A stretch of 47,636 bases of DNA from Myxococcota bacterium (GTDB lineage: Bacteria; Myxococcota_A; Polyangia; Polyangiales; Houyiibacteriaceae), in NCBI GenBank assembly GCA_028284955.1, contig JANQQS010000221.1, positions 1-47,636 on the forward strand, given 5' to 3'. The notes under the pieces were generated by a model. It did not search any database. It had not been told where the DNA came from and saw only the letters and a program-made list of their open reading frames with translations. Position 1 is the stretch's first letter. The number at the start of each line of letters is the position of its first letter. Positions 34,474 through 43,168 of this stretch are shown in pieces. The translations under genes were made by a program, and so were the position numbers.

Positions 34474-35868
34474 CTACAAGTCAAAAATATCGGGCCGAAT
34501 CGCGATTGCGAGGGCGCGCTGGTGATCGGCTTGCGACTGGTCGCCAGCGAGGGAGTAAATGCGCGCCGCAGTGGCGTGGAGCTCTGCCGATCGATAGCCA
34601 GAGCTGAGAACCTGTTCGATGACCTCGGTCGCCCGGAGTAGCTCGCCCACATCCGCTTCCGCTGTTGCAAGCTGGACGAGCGCCTCCCCGCTGGGCCGGA
34701 GTGCGGCGTTTCGCCGTGCGAGTTCGGCCGCGCGAGACGGCGGACCGTGGGACAGAAAATGGTCCAAGGCGTGGCCATAGGTCGCTTCCGGCAGCTTCGC
34801 GAGCCGCCGCTCGTACTCTTCGCGTGCGCGAGTGGTCCATGTGTCCGCTTCGTTGCGGCTGGCTTCATCTGCTTGCGTGCGAAGCGCGTCGGCGAGTGCA
34901 TCCATAAACTCTGGGTCTTCAGTGTCGCGGACGAGGCGTCGATAGGTGCGTATCGCGTTCTCTAGATTCCCTTCGATCGCGTCGATTTCCGCGATGTGCT
35001 CCTCGATCAACCACCACCCCGAAAACGCGGCATCGGCGCGTTGATAGTGACGGCGTGCGCTGGCGTAGCGCCCCCGCGCCAAATCGAAAAGGCCGCGGTG
35101 CAGCGCGAAGAACGCTCGGTTCTGCTTGTTCTCGCCGACGATCCTTTGCTCACCATCGTCCATCCATTGCTCTGCCGTCGCCCAGTCGCCAGTCGCGGCA
35201 TGCGCCTGCGCCAACTGAAACGCGACCGTCGCGCTCGGCAATACCGCAAACGAAGCTTCGTACGCAGTCACTGCCTCTTCGTAGCGCCCGGTCTGAAGAA
35301 ACACGTCACCTCGAATGGAGTCTGCAGTAGGTTCGCGAAAGTTGAGGTCCACGGGTTGTCTAGGTAGCGCTCCGAGTACCCGTTCGGCTTCGAACACTCG
35401 ATGAAGCGTCACCAGAACTCGCGCTCGGGTTAGCTGAATGGTTGAACCCACGTTCGCAGCGTCCGGATTTGTCGCGTCGGACAGTGCGCGGTCCAGGGTT
35501 TCTTCTGCCGCGATATAGTCATCCAAGCTGCCGGACAGACGAGCGCGCGCGAGGTAGAGCTGGGTCAGACGATCGAGCGGAGTCGTCTGCGACGTCATCG
35601 ATTCTGCACGTGCGCGCGCGGCATCGATCTGCGCAGATAGCGTCCGCAGTGCGTTCTCATAGTCCGAAACCGCCGAGGTGGTTTCGCCTACACCGGTCCC
35701 GGTGTTTGCCGATGACACCTCAGGTTCGCGAGGCTGGGCTGTCGAATCGACACGCGCCGACTGAGGCCCATCGCAACCTGAAAGCCCTCCTGCACTCACA
35801 AGCCCTACTGCGGTCATCAACGCGGCCATGGAGTTCGAGGCCACCCGAGACTTACAAACTCCGAACAT
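34474..35868 (-). CDS. TPR-repeat lipoprotein
   Basis: 464 aa from the ATG at 35868, preceded by AAAGGG at 6 nt; the frame is open further upstream but through a terminator. Signal peptide with lipobox GGLSGC (~residue 32). The mature part is helical throughout, with several tetratricopeptide units (YLARARLSGSLDDYIAAEETL, DVFLQTGRYEEAVTAYEASF, AFFALHRGLFDLARGRYASA, ARIYSLAGDQSQADHQRALA). It lies downstream of two DUF4331 genes but is separated from them by a strong terminator. It probably serves as an envelope scaffold; partner unknown. Confidence 0.83.
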   Translation of the reverse strand: MFGVCKSRVASNSMAALMTAVGLVSAGGLSGCDGPQSARVDSTAQPREPEVSSANTGTGVGETTSAVSDYENALRTLSAQIDAARARAESMTSQTTPLDRLTQLYLARARLSGSLDDYIAAEETLDRALSDATNPDAANVGSTIQLTRARVLVTLHRVFEAERVLGALPRQPVDLNFREPTADSIRGDVFLQTGRYEEAVTAYEASFAVLPSATVAFQLAQAHAATGDWATAEQWMDDGEQRIVGENKQNRAFFALHRGLFDLARGRYASARRHYQRADAAFSGWWLIEEHIAEIDAIEGNLENAIRTYRRLVRDTEDPEFMDALADALRTQADEASRNEADTWTTRAREEYERRLAKLPEATYGHALDHFLSHGPPSRAAELARRNAALRPSGEALVQLATAEADVGELLRATEVIEQVLSSGYRSAELHATAARIYSLAGDQSQADHQRALAIAIRPDIFDL

Positions 35869-35899
35869 CAGAACCCTTTCTCCTGCGCGGCAAGCAAGC

Positions 35900-35937
35900 A
35901 TAGAAAACAGTGCCCCAGCTGCGCGCGCAGCTGGGGC
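35900..35937 (-). terminator. Intrinsic terminator after the DUF4331 genes
   Basis: Perfect palindromic stem GCCCCAGCTGCG/CGCAGCTGGGGC (35912-35937), followed on the minus strand by a T-rich tail (TGTTTTCTAT). It lies 25 nt after the C-terminal DUF4331 gene and before the TPR gene start. Confidence 0.85.
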
Positions 35938-35961
35938 TTGCGGTCTCAACCCTCGAGAGAG

Positions 35962-36714
35962 TCAGCTCCCGCCTGGGGCGTGGGGATCGGCGACGTAAGG
36001 AAACGCCGTCTTGAATGGAATGTCGTTGGCATCAGGGTTGAGCGGCTGATCGCCGTCCATGTCCGGATCGAGGTCAAGGAACGTACCCGCGCCTTGGTTA
36101 TCCACCGACAAATCCAGCAGCAAAATAGCGAGCGTAATGTCCATAACGGGGTCGCTCAACCGTCGACCGTTGGGAAACCCTGCGTCGGCACCCGTGTCGA
36201 TGGTGATGACGTCAGGAACCACCAATCGCGCCACCATGAGGTCCGTGGCCACTTCCTGAGCCACGCACGCAAGCGCGCTGCCACCATCTTCGTTCGAGTT
36301 GCCACACGCGGTAAGACCAAGCGATTCAAGCTGATCGTCGAGCGGAACTCCACCGTTTGGAGTGAGCTGATGAATCCCGGTGAGGCTGTTGACAAACTCG
36401 CCTGCCCAAGTGCACGTCGTGACATCGTTCGCGCAATCGGTGCCCATCACGTCGTTGGCCGGCGAGCCGGCGTTGTAGGCGTTTTTCATGGGGGCAGACA
36501 CGAGCGCCGTCGACACCGCGGGCATGCCGCTGCGGTCAACCTGAGTATAGGCCGAAGGCGCGTCGGTTCGGAAGTTGAACCCTTCGCTTCCGCCGTCGGT
36601 TGTCGTGCCCGAGTCGGTGGTGCTCCCGCCGTCTCGCGTGGTGGTGGAGCTGTCGTCGTCACCGCATCCGAACGCGACGAGTGAGAGCACGCACAATAGA
36701 CTAAGTTTCTTCAT
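35962..36714 (-). CDS. DUF4331 C-terminal half, as a separate lipoprotein
   Basis: 250 aa. Own signal with lipobox VAFGC (Cys 17) and an Asp/Ser/Thr-rich spacer (~18-45). From ~60 it matches the C-terminal half of DUF4331 proteins: DRSGMPAVSTALV, PNDVITID-like VVPDVITIDTGADAG and GRRLSDPVMDITLAILLLDL, then PNDIPF..FPYVADPH. It starts 2 nt after the gene for the N-terminal half. Full DUF4331 proteins usually carry both halves in one chain of ~450-500 aa. Role unknown. Confidence 0.85.
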   Translation of the reverse strand: MKKLSLLCVLSLVAFGCGDDDSSTTTRDGGSTTDSGTTTDGGSEGFNFRTDAPSAYTQVDRSGMPAVSTALVSAPMKNAYNAGSPANDVMGTDCANDVTTCTWAGEFVNSLTGIHQLTPNGGVPLDDQLESLGLTACGNSNEDGGSALACVAQEVATDLMVARLVVPDVITIDTGADAGFPNGRRLSDPVMDITLAILLLDLSVDNQGAGTFLDLDPDMDGDQPLNPDANDIPFKTAFPYVADPHAPGGS

Positions 36715-36716
36715 GG

Positions 36717-37394
36717 TCAGCTCCCGCTCGCGATGCGGCTGGTGGTGGCCCAGGTGTGGATGACGCCGTCCGAATTCGCGACTTCATCAGCCGGGAATTC
36801 GAGCACGATGACGGAGGCGTTTTGGCCCATCAACGTGTCTCGCGGGGTCCCTGTGTCCAAACTCGCAAACGACGTCGCGGCGCCCGTGCTCACCAAGTTG
36901 TTGAAGCCCTCAAGGTCGAAAAAGAACGGATCGTCCGCAAGGCCCGCCCAGGCTTGACCACCGCTCGAAACATTGATGGTAGACCCCACTGCACCTTCCA
37001 CGGCGGCATCGGCACCCGGAAAATTCGTGATTTGCATCCCAACATTGCCGTCGCTGTCTTCGCCAAACCGCACCCATATGTCGGCGGTTGCGCTGAACGA
37101 CGGAGACGCGTCCGCGCCTTCGCTGAAGTGAATCCCGTACAGGACATCGCGATCGAAATCCGGCTGCTGACCAGCCACAGGATCGGCGTTGCCCGCTACG
37201 GTGAGGACTACGATGAGATTATCGCCGTCATGCCAGGCGTAGTAGTCGCCGATGTCGGCCGCGGTATCCGACGATAGATCCGGCGGATCGGTATGGTCGG
37301 CCGCATCTACCGAAGCTGCCTCCCATTGCCACATGAGGGTAAGCGACGCGAGCACTATGCCCGCTCGCACACCCATCGATACACTCCTACTCAC
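36717..37394 (-). CDS. DUF4331 N-terminal half, as a separate exported protein
   Basis: 225 aa. GTG start with AAGGAGG 6 nt before it; an ATG at 37376 has its own AGGAG, so two starts are plausible. Sec signal (~1-32), then the DUF4331 opening ADHTDPPDLSSDTAADIGDYYAWH and GNADPVAGQQPDFDRDVLYGIHF. It ends at the strand VIHTWATTSR, where intact DUF4331 proteins continue. The downstream gene supplies the rest. The two products would have to meet in the envelope: this one is soluble or cleaved, the other lipidated. Confidence 0.84.
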   Translation of the reverse strand: MSRSVSMGVRAGIVLASLTLMWQWEAASVDAADHTDPPDLSSDTAADIGDYYAWHDGDNLIVVLTVAGNADPVAGQQPDFDRDVLYGIHFSEGADASPSFSATADIWVRFGEDSDGNVGMQITNFPGADAAVEGAVGSTINVSSGGQAWAGLADDPFFFDLEGFNNLVSTGAATSFASLDTGTPRDTLMGQNASVIVLEFPADEVANSDGVIHTWATTSRIASGS

Positions 37395-37657
37395 AAGTCA
37401 CCTCCTTCAAGTCACCGCAGCGCTTCAAACGCGCCGCACAATCCAACGACGTACGGGCCAACCACGTACGGCGCTCAAGATGAGCGCGCACCAGCTGACT
37501 GGAACATACGCCGACGCGCAACAGGCTCGAGCCTGCAGACGGCTGCCCCGGCGTTCCCTCCGCGCGCACCCTAACGCTGGTTCCATTGATGAATCAACAC
37601 TTGTTTTTGCGTACGCGGCAGTCCGCGATTCGGATCAAAAAAAACTGGCCCCCTCTC
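37395..37657. promoter_or_regulatory. Gene-free region upstream of the DUF4331 pair
   Basis: About 260 nt without a credible gene. It contains short direct repeats CAAGTCACC (~37393-37415) and ACGTACGG (~37450-37470) that could be operator sites, plus the ribosome-binding sequence of the DUF4331 gene. No firm -10/-35 was found. Confidence 0.35.
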
Positions 37658-37700
37658 AAAAAAAAAAACGGGCGCACCGCCAACCCGGCGATGCGCCCGT
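37658..37700 (-). terminator. Strong intrinsic terminator for the gene at 37792-38790
   Basis: On the minus strand, a 13-bp stem CGGGCGCATCGCC/GGCGGTGCGCCCG (one wobble) is followed by a run of 11 Ts. It is 91 nt beyond the stop codon of the leftward exported-protein gene. Confidence 0.92.
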
Positions 37701-37791
37701 CACGAGGAGGAGACCCCCGCTCAACTACCCTCCCCTATCCGTCGCGGGGAAAACGAACCGGCGTACACACCGGCTCGGGCAGTCGAACGAC

Positions 37792-38790
37792 TTACCAGCG
37801 CCCTTCTGGAGGAGGCGCAAAACGATTGGTCGCGGGAAACGGACGGGGGTTATCCCAATGGCCGTAGCGGTGCGGATGCACCCAGATGCCGCGAGCTCGC
37901 AGCCCATCCGCATCGTCGTAGCGGAGTTCGACTAGGCGAGCGGGTCGAGAGCGGTGCGCGCGCCGAAACGAGGTCTCGCGAACCGCGCTGTAGCGATCCT
38001 CGCCATACCGCGTGCCGAGACGATTCTTGCGCGGTGCCCGCATGTCCATGTCATCCATCGGGGCGCCAGATTCAGATTCAGCCAGCGCTCCACCGGCGCC
38101 TCGACCCGTGCTTCCGAGGCTTCGCGAGCTCGGTGCGCCTTTGGGCGCTGGCGCAGCCTCTGCTGCGGGGGCTTGCGAACGGCTGGGGCGACCTCGTCGC
38201 GAACGAGCATGTCGACGGCCTGAATCTGCGCTGCTTTCTCCTCGGCGATATTCGTCGTCGTAGCGCGGGTAATGTCTTGGAATCATCGGACGCGGACGCG
38301 CCGGGCGTCGTCGTTCGGGAAAGATGGCCACGCCGATCACGCCGACATGCTGAGGCGTCCCGCGGCGCGAGGAGTAGCTATCGCCGGGATCGGTAAACCG
38401 AAACGTAGCCACGTGGCTGAGGCTGCGACGAAATCCATCGATCGCCACCGAACCATACGCGGGGACGATGTAGCCGCGGTGTCGTCGATAGTCGGCCACA
38501 TCGCCGCTCAGCACGTCGCGACCGTCGACGCTGACCACCGCTTCCACGCGACGCGAGGTCGGGTTGGATACCCGGATCTGGTAGCGGTTTCCGAAGTGGC
38601 CAAGTACGAACAGCTGACCGTTCTTGTGGTAGCTGGGCAGCTGGTTGCCGCTCGCATCTTCAAGCCAGATGCGATAGGGCGACGCGTCGCTCCGCGCGTG
38701 TGCCTGCGCGGGGGCGGGGGCGCTTGACGACTGAATCAAAACGGCAAGCAAGCTTACGGGAATCGCGCGAATCAAATAATGCGAAAACAT
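37792..38790 (-). CDS. Conserved exported protein of unknown function
   Basis: 332 aa. Signal peptide (~1-31). A ~130-residue conserved-looking domain follows: PYRIWLEDASGNQLPSYHKN, YQIRVSNPTSRRVEAVVSVD, GYIVPAYGSVAIDGFRRS, VGVIGVAIF. I recall this pattern from uncharacterised proteins of Deltaproteobacteria/Myxococcota. The rest is an Arg/Ser/Ala/Pro-rich linker and a short aromatic C-terminus (WVHPHRYGHWDNPRP). AGGAGAAGGAGA lies before the ATG. It is a single-gene unit, as a strong terminator follows. Confidence 0.75.
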   Translation of the reverse strand: MFSHYLIRAIPVSLLAVLIQSSSAPAPAQAHARSDASPYRIWLEDASGNQLPSYHKNGQLFVLGHFGNRYQIRVSNPTSRRVEAVVSVDGRDVLSGDVADYRRHRGYIVPAYGSVAIDGFRRSLSHVATFRFTDPGDSYSSRRGTPQHVGVIGVAIFPERRRPARPRPMIPRHYPRYDDEYRRGESSADSGRRHARSRRGRPSRSQAPAAEAAPAPKGAPSSRSLGSTGRGAGGALAESESGAPMDDMDMRAPRKNRLGTRYGEDRYSAVRETSFRRAHRSRPARLVELRYDDADGLRARGIWVHPHRYGHWDNPRPFPATNRFAPPPEGRW

Positions 38791-38880
38791 CTGAGGGGTC
38801 TCCTTCTCCTACGGTTCGAAAAGGAGTGTCCGCGACGCGCGCTTTCGTGACCGGATTTTTTTTGTGGACGGATGATTATT

Positions 38881-38903
38881 GCCTAGCGCTGCTCAGCGCA
38901 GGC
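38881..38903 (-). terminator. Possible terminator hairpin after the ABM gene
   Basis: GCCT-a-GCGCTG / CAGCGC-AGGC, 10 bp with one bulge and a tiny CT loop, 43 nt beyond the ABM stop. The sequence that follows is AT-rich (AATAATCATC) but is not a pure T tract. Confidence 0.45.
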
Positions 38904-38945
38904 TGAATGACCGGACTGGGTGACAGAGCCACGCTGTAAGGAAGC

Positions 38946-39302
38946 TCACGTATCCGCATCGGTACTGAGAAAGACCTCGTGCACGAGGAGCTTACTCGGC
39001 CCTGCAAACATTTCCTTCGGCGGGCGATTGCTGTGCGCTTTGGCAAACGATTCACTTTGCGTCCACGCCACAAAATCCTCCATCGATCGCCACCACGTTT
39101 TGACTTCGTAGTAGCCTTGAGCGTCTGGGTCTTCGATCCAGCCCCCGGTCTCGTGATCGAATTTCACGGATTTGGGCCGATGGACTTCGTTGCGGATGAA
39201 CCCGGGAGATTGATCCACCAAGTGGACTCGATTGCGAAATCGGTCTTCGAAGTCAATCTCGTAGCCTTCCGCCACGGGAATCCGGTTGGTCACAACGATC
39301 AT
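38946..39302 (-). CDS. Antibiotic-biosynthesis-monooxygenase (IsdG/HmoB-like) protein
   Basis: 118 aa, the size of single-domain ABM proteins. Family pattern: VVTNRIPVAEGYEIDFEDRF, then LVDQSPGFIRNEVHRP, a YYEVKTWWRSMEDFVAWTQS core and AHSNRPPKEMFAGP. The family includes heme-degrading monooxygenases and many of unknown substrate; the catalytic His of heme-degraders cannot be confirmed by eye. GAGGAG lies 4 nt before the ATG. Stand-alone gene, divergent from the next by ~115 nt. Confidence 0.83.
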   Translation of the reverse strand: MIVVTNRIPVAEGYEIDFEDRFRNRVHLVDQSPGFIRNEVHRPKSVKFDHETGGWIEDPDAQGYYEVKTWWRSMEDFVAWTQSESFAKAHSNRPPKEMFAGPSKLLVHEVFLSTDADT

Positions 39303-39418
39303 AACGCTCCTCGAGTAGTTGCTTTCGTTTGAGTGCTTGCCGTGAATTCGGTTTTGCGTTGGAGGGCCGAAAGATGGGAAGATTTCGTCTGAGCAATGAT
39401 GCTCGGGGGGATTTACGC

Positions 39419-40153
39419 ATGATCATGGTCCTAACGCCAGCTCGCCTTGGCCTCGCAAGCTCGATCGTCGTCGCGCTGGCAGCGACGCCATCGCACCTGC
39501 ACGCACAAGATACGCCCAGCGAGCAACCGGATGATCCAAGTACGCAGCCGGGGACTACAGAACAAAAAAAAGTATTCATCGAGTCTCCGTCGAACGGCGT
39601 ACCGGTAACCCAGCAGCCAACGACGCAGCCGACCCAAGTCCACGTGCACGTGACGCAGCCAACGACCCCGTACCCCGGACGCTCTCCTTACCCCGCCAAC
39701 CCTCCTGTGCAACGACGGCCTCGTCGAGTTCCGTACGACGGTGGCCCCATTCCACCAGGCGCGATCGTGCAAAAGAAGCGACGTCTAGGGCTGTTGATTC
39801 CCGGCGCGGTCATGTTCGCGGTTCCCTACTTCATCGGCGTGTTCACGTATTCACTCGTCGAAGACCTCGGCGGTGATATTTCGGCGTCGCTGCTGATCCC
39901 CGGCATCGGCCCGTTTATCACCATCAAAGACGCTGAAACGTCGAGCGGACGCTCGCTCCTCGCGCTCGATGGGCTCTTGCAGGTTGCCGGGTTGACAATG
40001 TTTGTCGCCGGGCTCGTCCCTCGAAAGTACCTGCTTTATACGCGCAATCGCCGAAATCGACACGTCGCCAGCGCTCGCGAAGTCAGATCGGTCGCGTGGC
40101 TGCCATGGGCCGGCCGGGGCGCAGCGGGGTTGACCGTTTCGATGGTCCGTTAG
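39419..40153 (+). CDS. Exported protein with Gln/Pro/Thr linker and membrane segments
   Basis: 244 aa from the ATG at 39419, chosen for the G-rich site 8 nt before it and the signal peptide it begins (~1-27, ending LHAQ). An earlier in-frame ATG at 39374 would only lengthen the n-region. Next comes a Pro/Gln/Thr-rich linker with TQPT-type repeats and a His-Val-His-Val run (~50-105). After it are two to three hydrophobic segments (LLIPGAVMFAVPYFIGVFTY, ASLLIPGIGPFITI, LLQVAGLTMFVAGLV). No function recognised; the layout is common in Myxococcota. Convergent with the TonB receptor gene, 15 nt apart. Confidence 0.7.
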   Translation: MIMVLTPARLGLASSIVVALAATPSHLHAQDTPSEQPDDPSTQPGTTEQKKVFIESPSNGVPVTQQPTTQPTQVHVHVTQPTTPYPGRSPYPANPPVQRRPRRVPYDGGPIPPGAIVQKKRRLGLLIPGAVMFAVPYFIGVFTYSLVEDLGGDISASLLIPGIGPFITIKDAETSSGRSLLALDGLLQVAGLTMFVAGLVPRKYLLYTRNRRNRHVASAREVRSVAWLPWAGRGAAGLTVSMVR

Positions 40154-40168
40154 GGCTACTCGAGCTCG

Positions 40169-42460
40169 CTACATTCGAAATTCGGCCTCGGCAATCAATC
40201 CGCGCCCAGGTCCGTTGATCGACGAACCGTGTACGCGGTAGGCCGCGTCGAATACGTTTTCGAACACCAAACTTAGTCGCAGCCAATCCTCGTAACGCCA
40301 CCCGGCGCGGAGATCCAGCGTTGCGTATCCCGGCGTTCCCCCGATGGGAATGCGTGCATCGGCCAAGTCACTCGGAGCAAGCCTCCGTTGAGCCCGCGCC
40401 AAACGCACCGCCCCGGCGGCATACACGCCAGTAGCAAGATGGCGATAGAGCAACTCCACGGTTCCACTAAGCGGCGGAACTCTCGACAGCGGTACCCGGC
40501 CTCGCTCCGAAGTGCCGAGCGCCGCAGGCGATGTCGTGTCGGGCCCTTCACCCCAGGCGTACGAATAGGTCGCGCGCAACGAAAAACCAAGCGGAAGATA
40601 CGCGGTCGCGCCTCCATCGGTGCCCAAGATGATGGAACGCCCGTCCACATTGATGAGCTGAAACTGAGTTCGCGACGCGCCACACGAAGGGGTTTCGGGG
40701 GGACAATCATCCGAGGTCCGCACGGCGCGCTGAATGCCATCCCGCAGCAGCGTGGCAAAAGCCCACCCTTCGATCTTCAACCATTCGTACTCGAGCCGGC
40801 CGCCGAGCTCGTAGGTTGTCGTTCGCTCGGGTTTGAGGTTGGCATTCTCAAACTGAAAACCCGGCCCGACTTGCTGACGGGACGTCAAATCATCGAGGTT
40901 GGGCGCGCGAAATCCTTGGTCGACGTTTGCATAGAGCGTCAACGGCTCTGCGATTTGGCTTTCCAACCCTATCCGTCCCACGGCAGCGAACCATTCTTGC
41001 TGCACCGAAGTGGAACTCGATTCCGGGTCTGGGGCGGCACGTGCGCCAACCGCTGACACGCGACCGCCACCACGAATGGTGAGATACGGGAGCACAAACT
41101 CAGCCTCCGAAAACCCGCCCAGAGATACATAGCTCGAATCATCGATGTATTGACCGCGGCTTTCCGCAAAGGTTCGATCAATATCGGTGAATCGCTGCGA
41201 GGCGGAAGATTCGACCCCATCTCGATACGCCTGCGCGCCATAACGCAGCGTTACGTGGCCCGAGCGGGGAAAATCAAACGCGCGCGTCGCGGCTCGAAAC
41301 GAAAGCCCCAGGGTATCGATATGGTTATCGAATCCGAGCTCGACAAAGGAACGCGGCCGCTGACGGGTGCGTTGCTCGTTGTGTCGCTGCCACGAAGCGA
41401 TCAGCTCGATATCGCGCATCGCTGGGCCTGCATCGCCCCGCAAGCCGACATACGTGAGCGTGCGAAACTGTTGGTCGATATTGAGACATTCGCTGACCGG
41501 CGCCTCGGGCGGGGGGCACTGATCAGTGCGCGGCGCATCAAACTGACGAAACCCGTAGGCCGCAGCCACCAGGTGCAAATCGTCGTCGAGCTCATGACGC
41601 ACGCGGAGGTCGAAGGTGGCTTCGCGAAATCCGGTACCTAGTTGAGTTCGGCCATCGTCTTCAAACCTCGGTACCAGCGCAGGATTGCCGTCTGAGCCGC
41701 GAACCACGCCCCCTGACCGCAAAAGCCCTGCTCGACGGTATCCACCGCCGACGATCGCGGCTGTGCGCAACCCGACGCTGGCTCCGACCTCGCCGCGCCC
41801 TCCATATTCGAGATCCGCCGATGCGAAACGGCCAATAACGCGGGGATGCAGACGGAACTCGCCGCGCTCGGTTTCGACCCAAGGCTCGACGGGGCGCGCC
41901 AAAATCGCGCCCCCAAGCGCATCGGAACCGTAACGCGTCGACGCGCTGCCTCGAATCACTTCGAGTCGGTCAAGCGTTCGAGAGTCGATGGTGAAAAAGT
42001 ATTGATTGGGGCCCTGGCGAAAAATGCCGTTGTTTAGACGTACGCCGTCGAAAAGGTGCACCACCTGCTGCCCCGTTAGCCCCCGCACGTAAGGGCTCGC
42101 TTGGCCGTGCGCCGTCTGCTGAATGGATACTCCGGGCTCGAACCGCAGCGCGTCCGGGGCCGACCGAGGCAAACGCTCGTCGAGCTGCCGGCGCGACACG
42201 ACCGACCGACTCAAGCTCGATTTCGGTTCTCCATGAGAAGCGGTTCGCACATTGGCCGTGGCACCGAACGAGGCTTCGCCATCAAGCTGGGAAAGGGCTT
42301 CCGCCTCGATCTCGGCGAGCGTCGACGAGTTCGGCTGCTGGGTTGCCTGCGCACGAACCAGACCGAACGGCAGAGCGAGCAAGACGGATAGGGTGTAGAC
42401 GCTGGTTCGGATGATCAACGCGCCGGCTTGGATCAAAGCGGATCGTCGAACTTTACGCAA
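40169..42460 (-). CDS. TonB-dependent outer-membrane receptor
   Basis: 763 aa. TTG start and signal peptide (~1-37, ending VRAQ). Plug domain: RLPRSAPDALRFEPGVSIQ, then PYVRGLTGQQVVHLFDGVRL and DRLEVIRGSASTRYGSDALGG (~85-190). The 22-strand barrel follows, with FRAPNLDDL and ENANLKPE (~530-565), the FRAP/NxNL pattern also found in heme and hemoglobin receptors but not exclusive to them. It ends with a barrel-closing aromatic signal (EAEFRM). It lies 60 nt after the response regulator on the same strand, so expression is probably under the SBP-kinase-regulator system. The substrate is not determined. Confidence 0.9.
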   Translation of the reverse strand: MRKVRRSALIQAGALIIRTSVYTLSVLLALPFGLVRAQATQQPNSSTLAEIEAEALSQLDGEASFGATANVRTASHGEPKSSLSRSVVSRRQLDERLPRSAPDALRFEPGVSIQQTAHGQASPYVRGLTGQQVVHLFDGVRLNNGIFRQGPNQYFFTIDSRTLDRLEVIRGSASTRYGSDALGGAILARPVEPWVETERGEFRLHPRVIGRFASADLEYGGRGEVGASVGLRTAAIVGGGYRRAGLLRSGGVVRGSDGNPALVPRFEDDGRTQLGTGFREATFDLRVRHELDDDLHLVAAAYGFRQFDAPRTDQCPPPEAPVSECLNIDQQFRTLTYVGLRGDAGPAMRDIELIASWQRHNEQRTRQRPRSFVELGFDNHIDTLGLSFRAATRAFDFPRSGHVTLRYGAQAYRDGVESSASQRFTDIDRTFAESRGQYIDDSSYVSLGGFSEAEFVLPYLTIRGGGRVSAVGARAAPDPESSSTSVQQEWFAAVGRIGLESQIAEPLTLYANVDQGFRAPNLDDLTSRQQVGPGFQFENANLKPERTTTYELGGRLEYEWLKIEGWAFATLLRDGIQRAVRTSDDCPPETPSCGASRTQFQLINVDGRSIILGTDGGATAYLPLGFSLRATYSYAWGEGPDTTSPAALGTSERGRVPLSRVPPLSGTVELLYRHLATGVYAAGAVRLARAQRRLAPSDLADARIPIGGTPGYATLDLRAGWRYEDWLRLSLVFENVFDAAYRVHGSSINGPGRGLIAEAEFRM

Positions 42461-42520
42461 TCGATGGATTTACCTTCACTCCGAGTGGATCCACCTACGC
42501 CTGCCTCCTTGAGATCGAGC

Positions 42521-43168
42521 CTATTCTACGTTGATCAAGCCCAGTCGGATCGCATGATGCACCAGACCCACCACGTTCGCGGCGCCGAGCTTGCTCATGA
42601 TGCGGTGACGATGTCCTTCTACGGTTTTCACGCTGATGCCGAGCGCCGATGAAATCTCCGGGCTCGAGTTGCCTTCGGCCACCAAACGCAAAATCTCCCG
42701 TTCACGCCCTGAAAGCGCCTCCTGTGCTTTTTTTGCGCCGTTTGTGCCGAGCAGCACACCCGCCACAGTGGGGCTAAAAAACGCGTCCCCGACCGCCACC
42801 GCGCGAATCGCGGTGGTCAAATCGGACAGCCCGGAACCTTTGACAAGATATCCGCGGGCTCCCGCCCGCACCGCGGGGCGAACGTACTCTTCTCCGGAAT
42901 GCATCGAAAGCATCACCACGCGCACCCCCGGGTATCGCTGCGTCACTTGTTGGGTCACGTCGATGCCGTTGAGGCGGGGCAACGAGATGTCCATCACCAC
43001 CACGTGGGGGTTCGTCTGGGCGATTTGTTCGAGCGCTTCGGTTCCGTCGCTGGCTTCGCCAACGATTCGAATGTCGCTGCATCCGGCCAGCAGTGCGACG
43101 AGGCCCTGGCGTACGATGGTGTGATCGTCGACGAGCACGACTCGAATATCGGTCGAACCATCAGCCAT
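42521..43168 (-). CDS. NarL/FixJ-family response regulator
   Basis: 215 aa from the ATG at 43168 (overlaps the kinase stop by 8 nt). Receiver domain: acidic pair in VVLVDDHT, phosphoacceptor Asp in HVVVMDISLPR, Lys in GYLVKGSG. C-terminal LuxR-type helix-turn-helix: LSGREREILRLVAEG through ISVKTVEGHRHRIMSKL. DNA-binding partner of the histidine kinase upstream; the downstream TonB receptor is the obvious target (inference). The upstream in-frame extension to 43186 is short and not needed. Confidence 0.94.
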   Translation of the reverse strand: MADGSTDIRVVLVDDHTIVRQGLVALLAGCSDIRIVGEASDGTEALEQIAQTNPHVVVMDISLPRLNGIDVTQQVTQRYPGVRVVMLSMHSGEEYVRPAVRAGARGYLVKGSGLSDLTTAIRAVAVGDAFFSPTVAGVLLGTNGAKKAQEALSGREREILRLVAEGNSSPEISSALGISVKTVEGHRHRIMSKLGAANVVGLVHHAIRLGLINVE

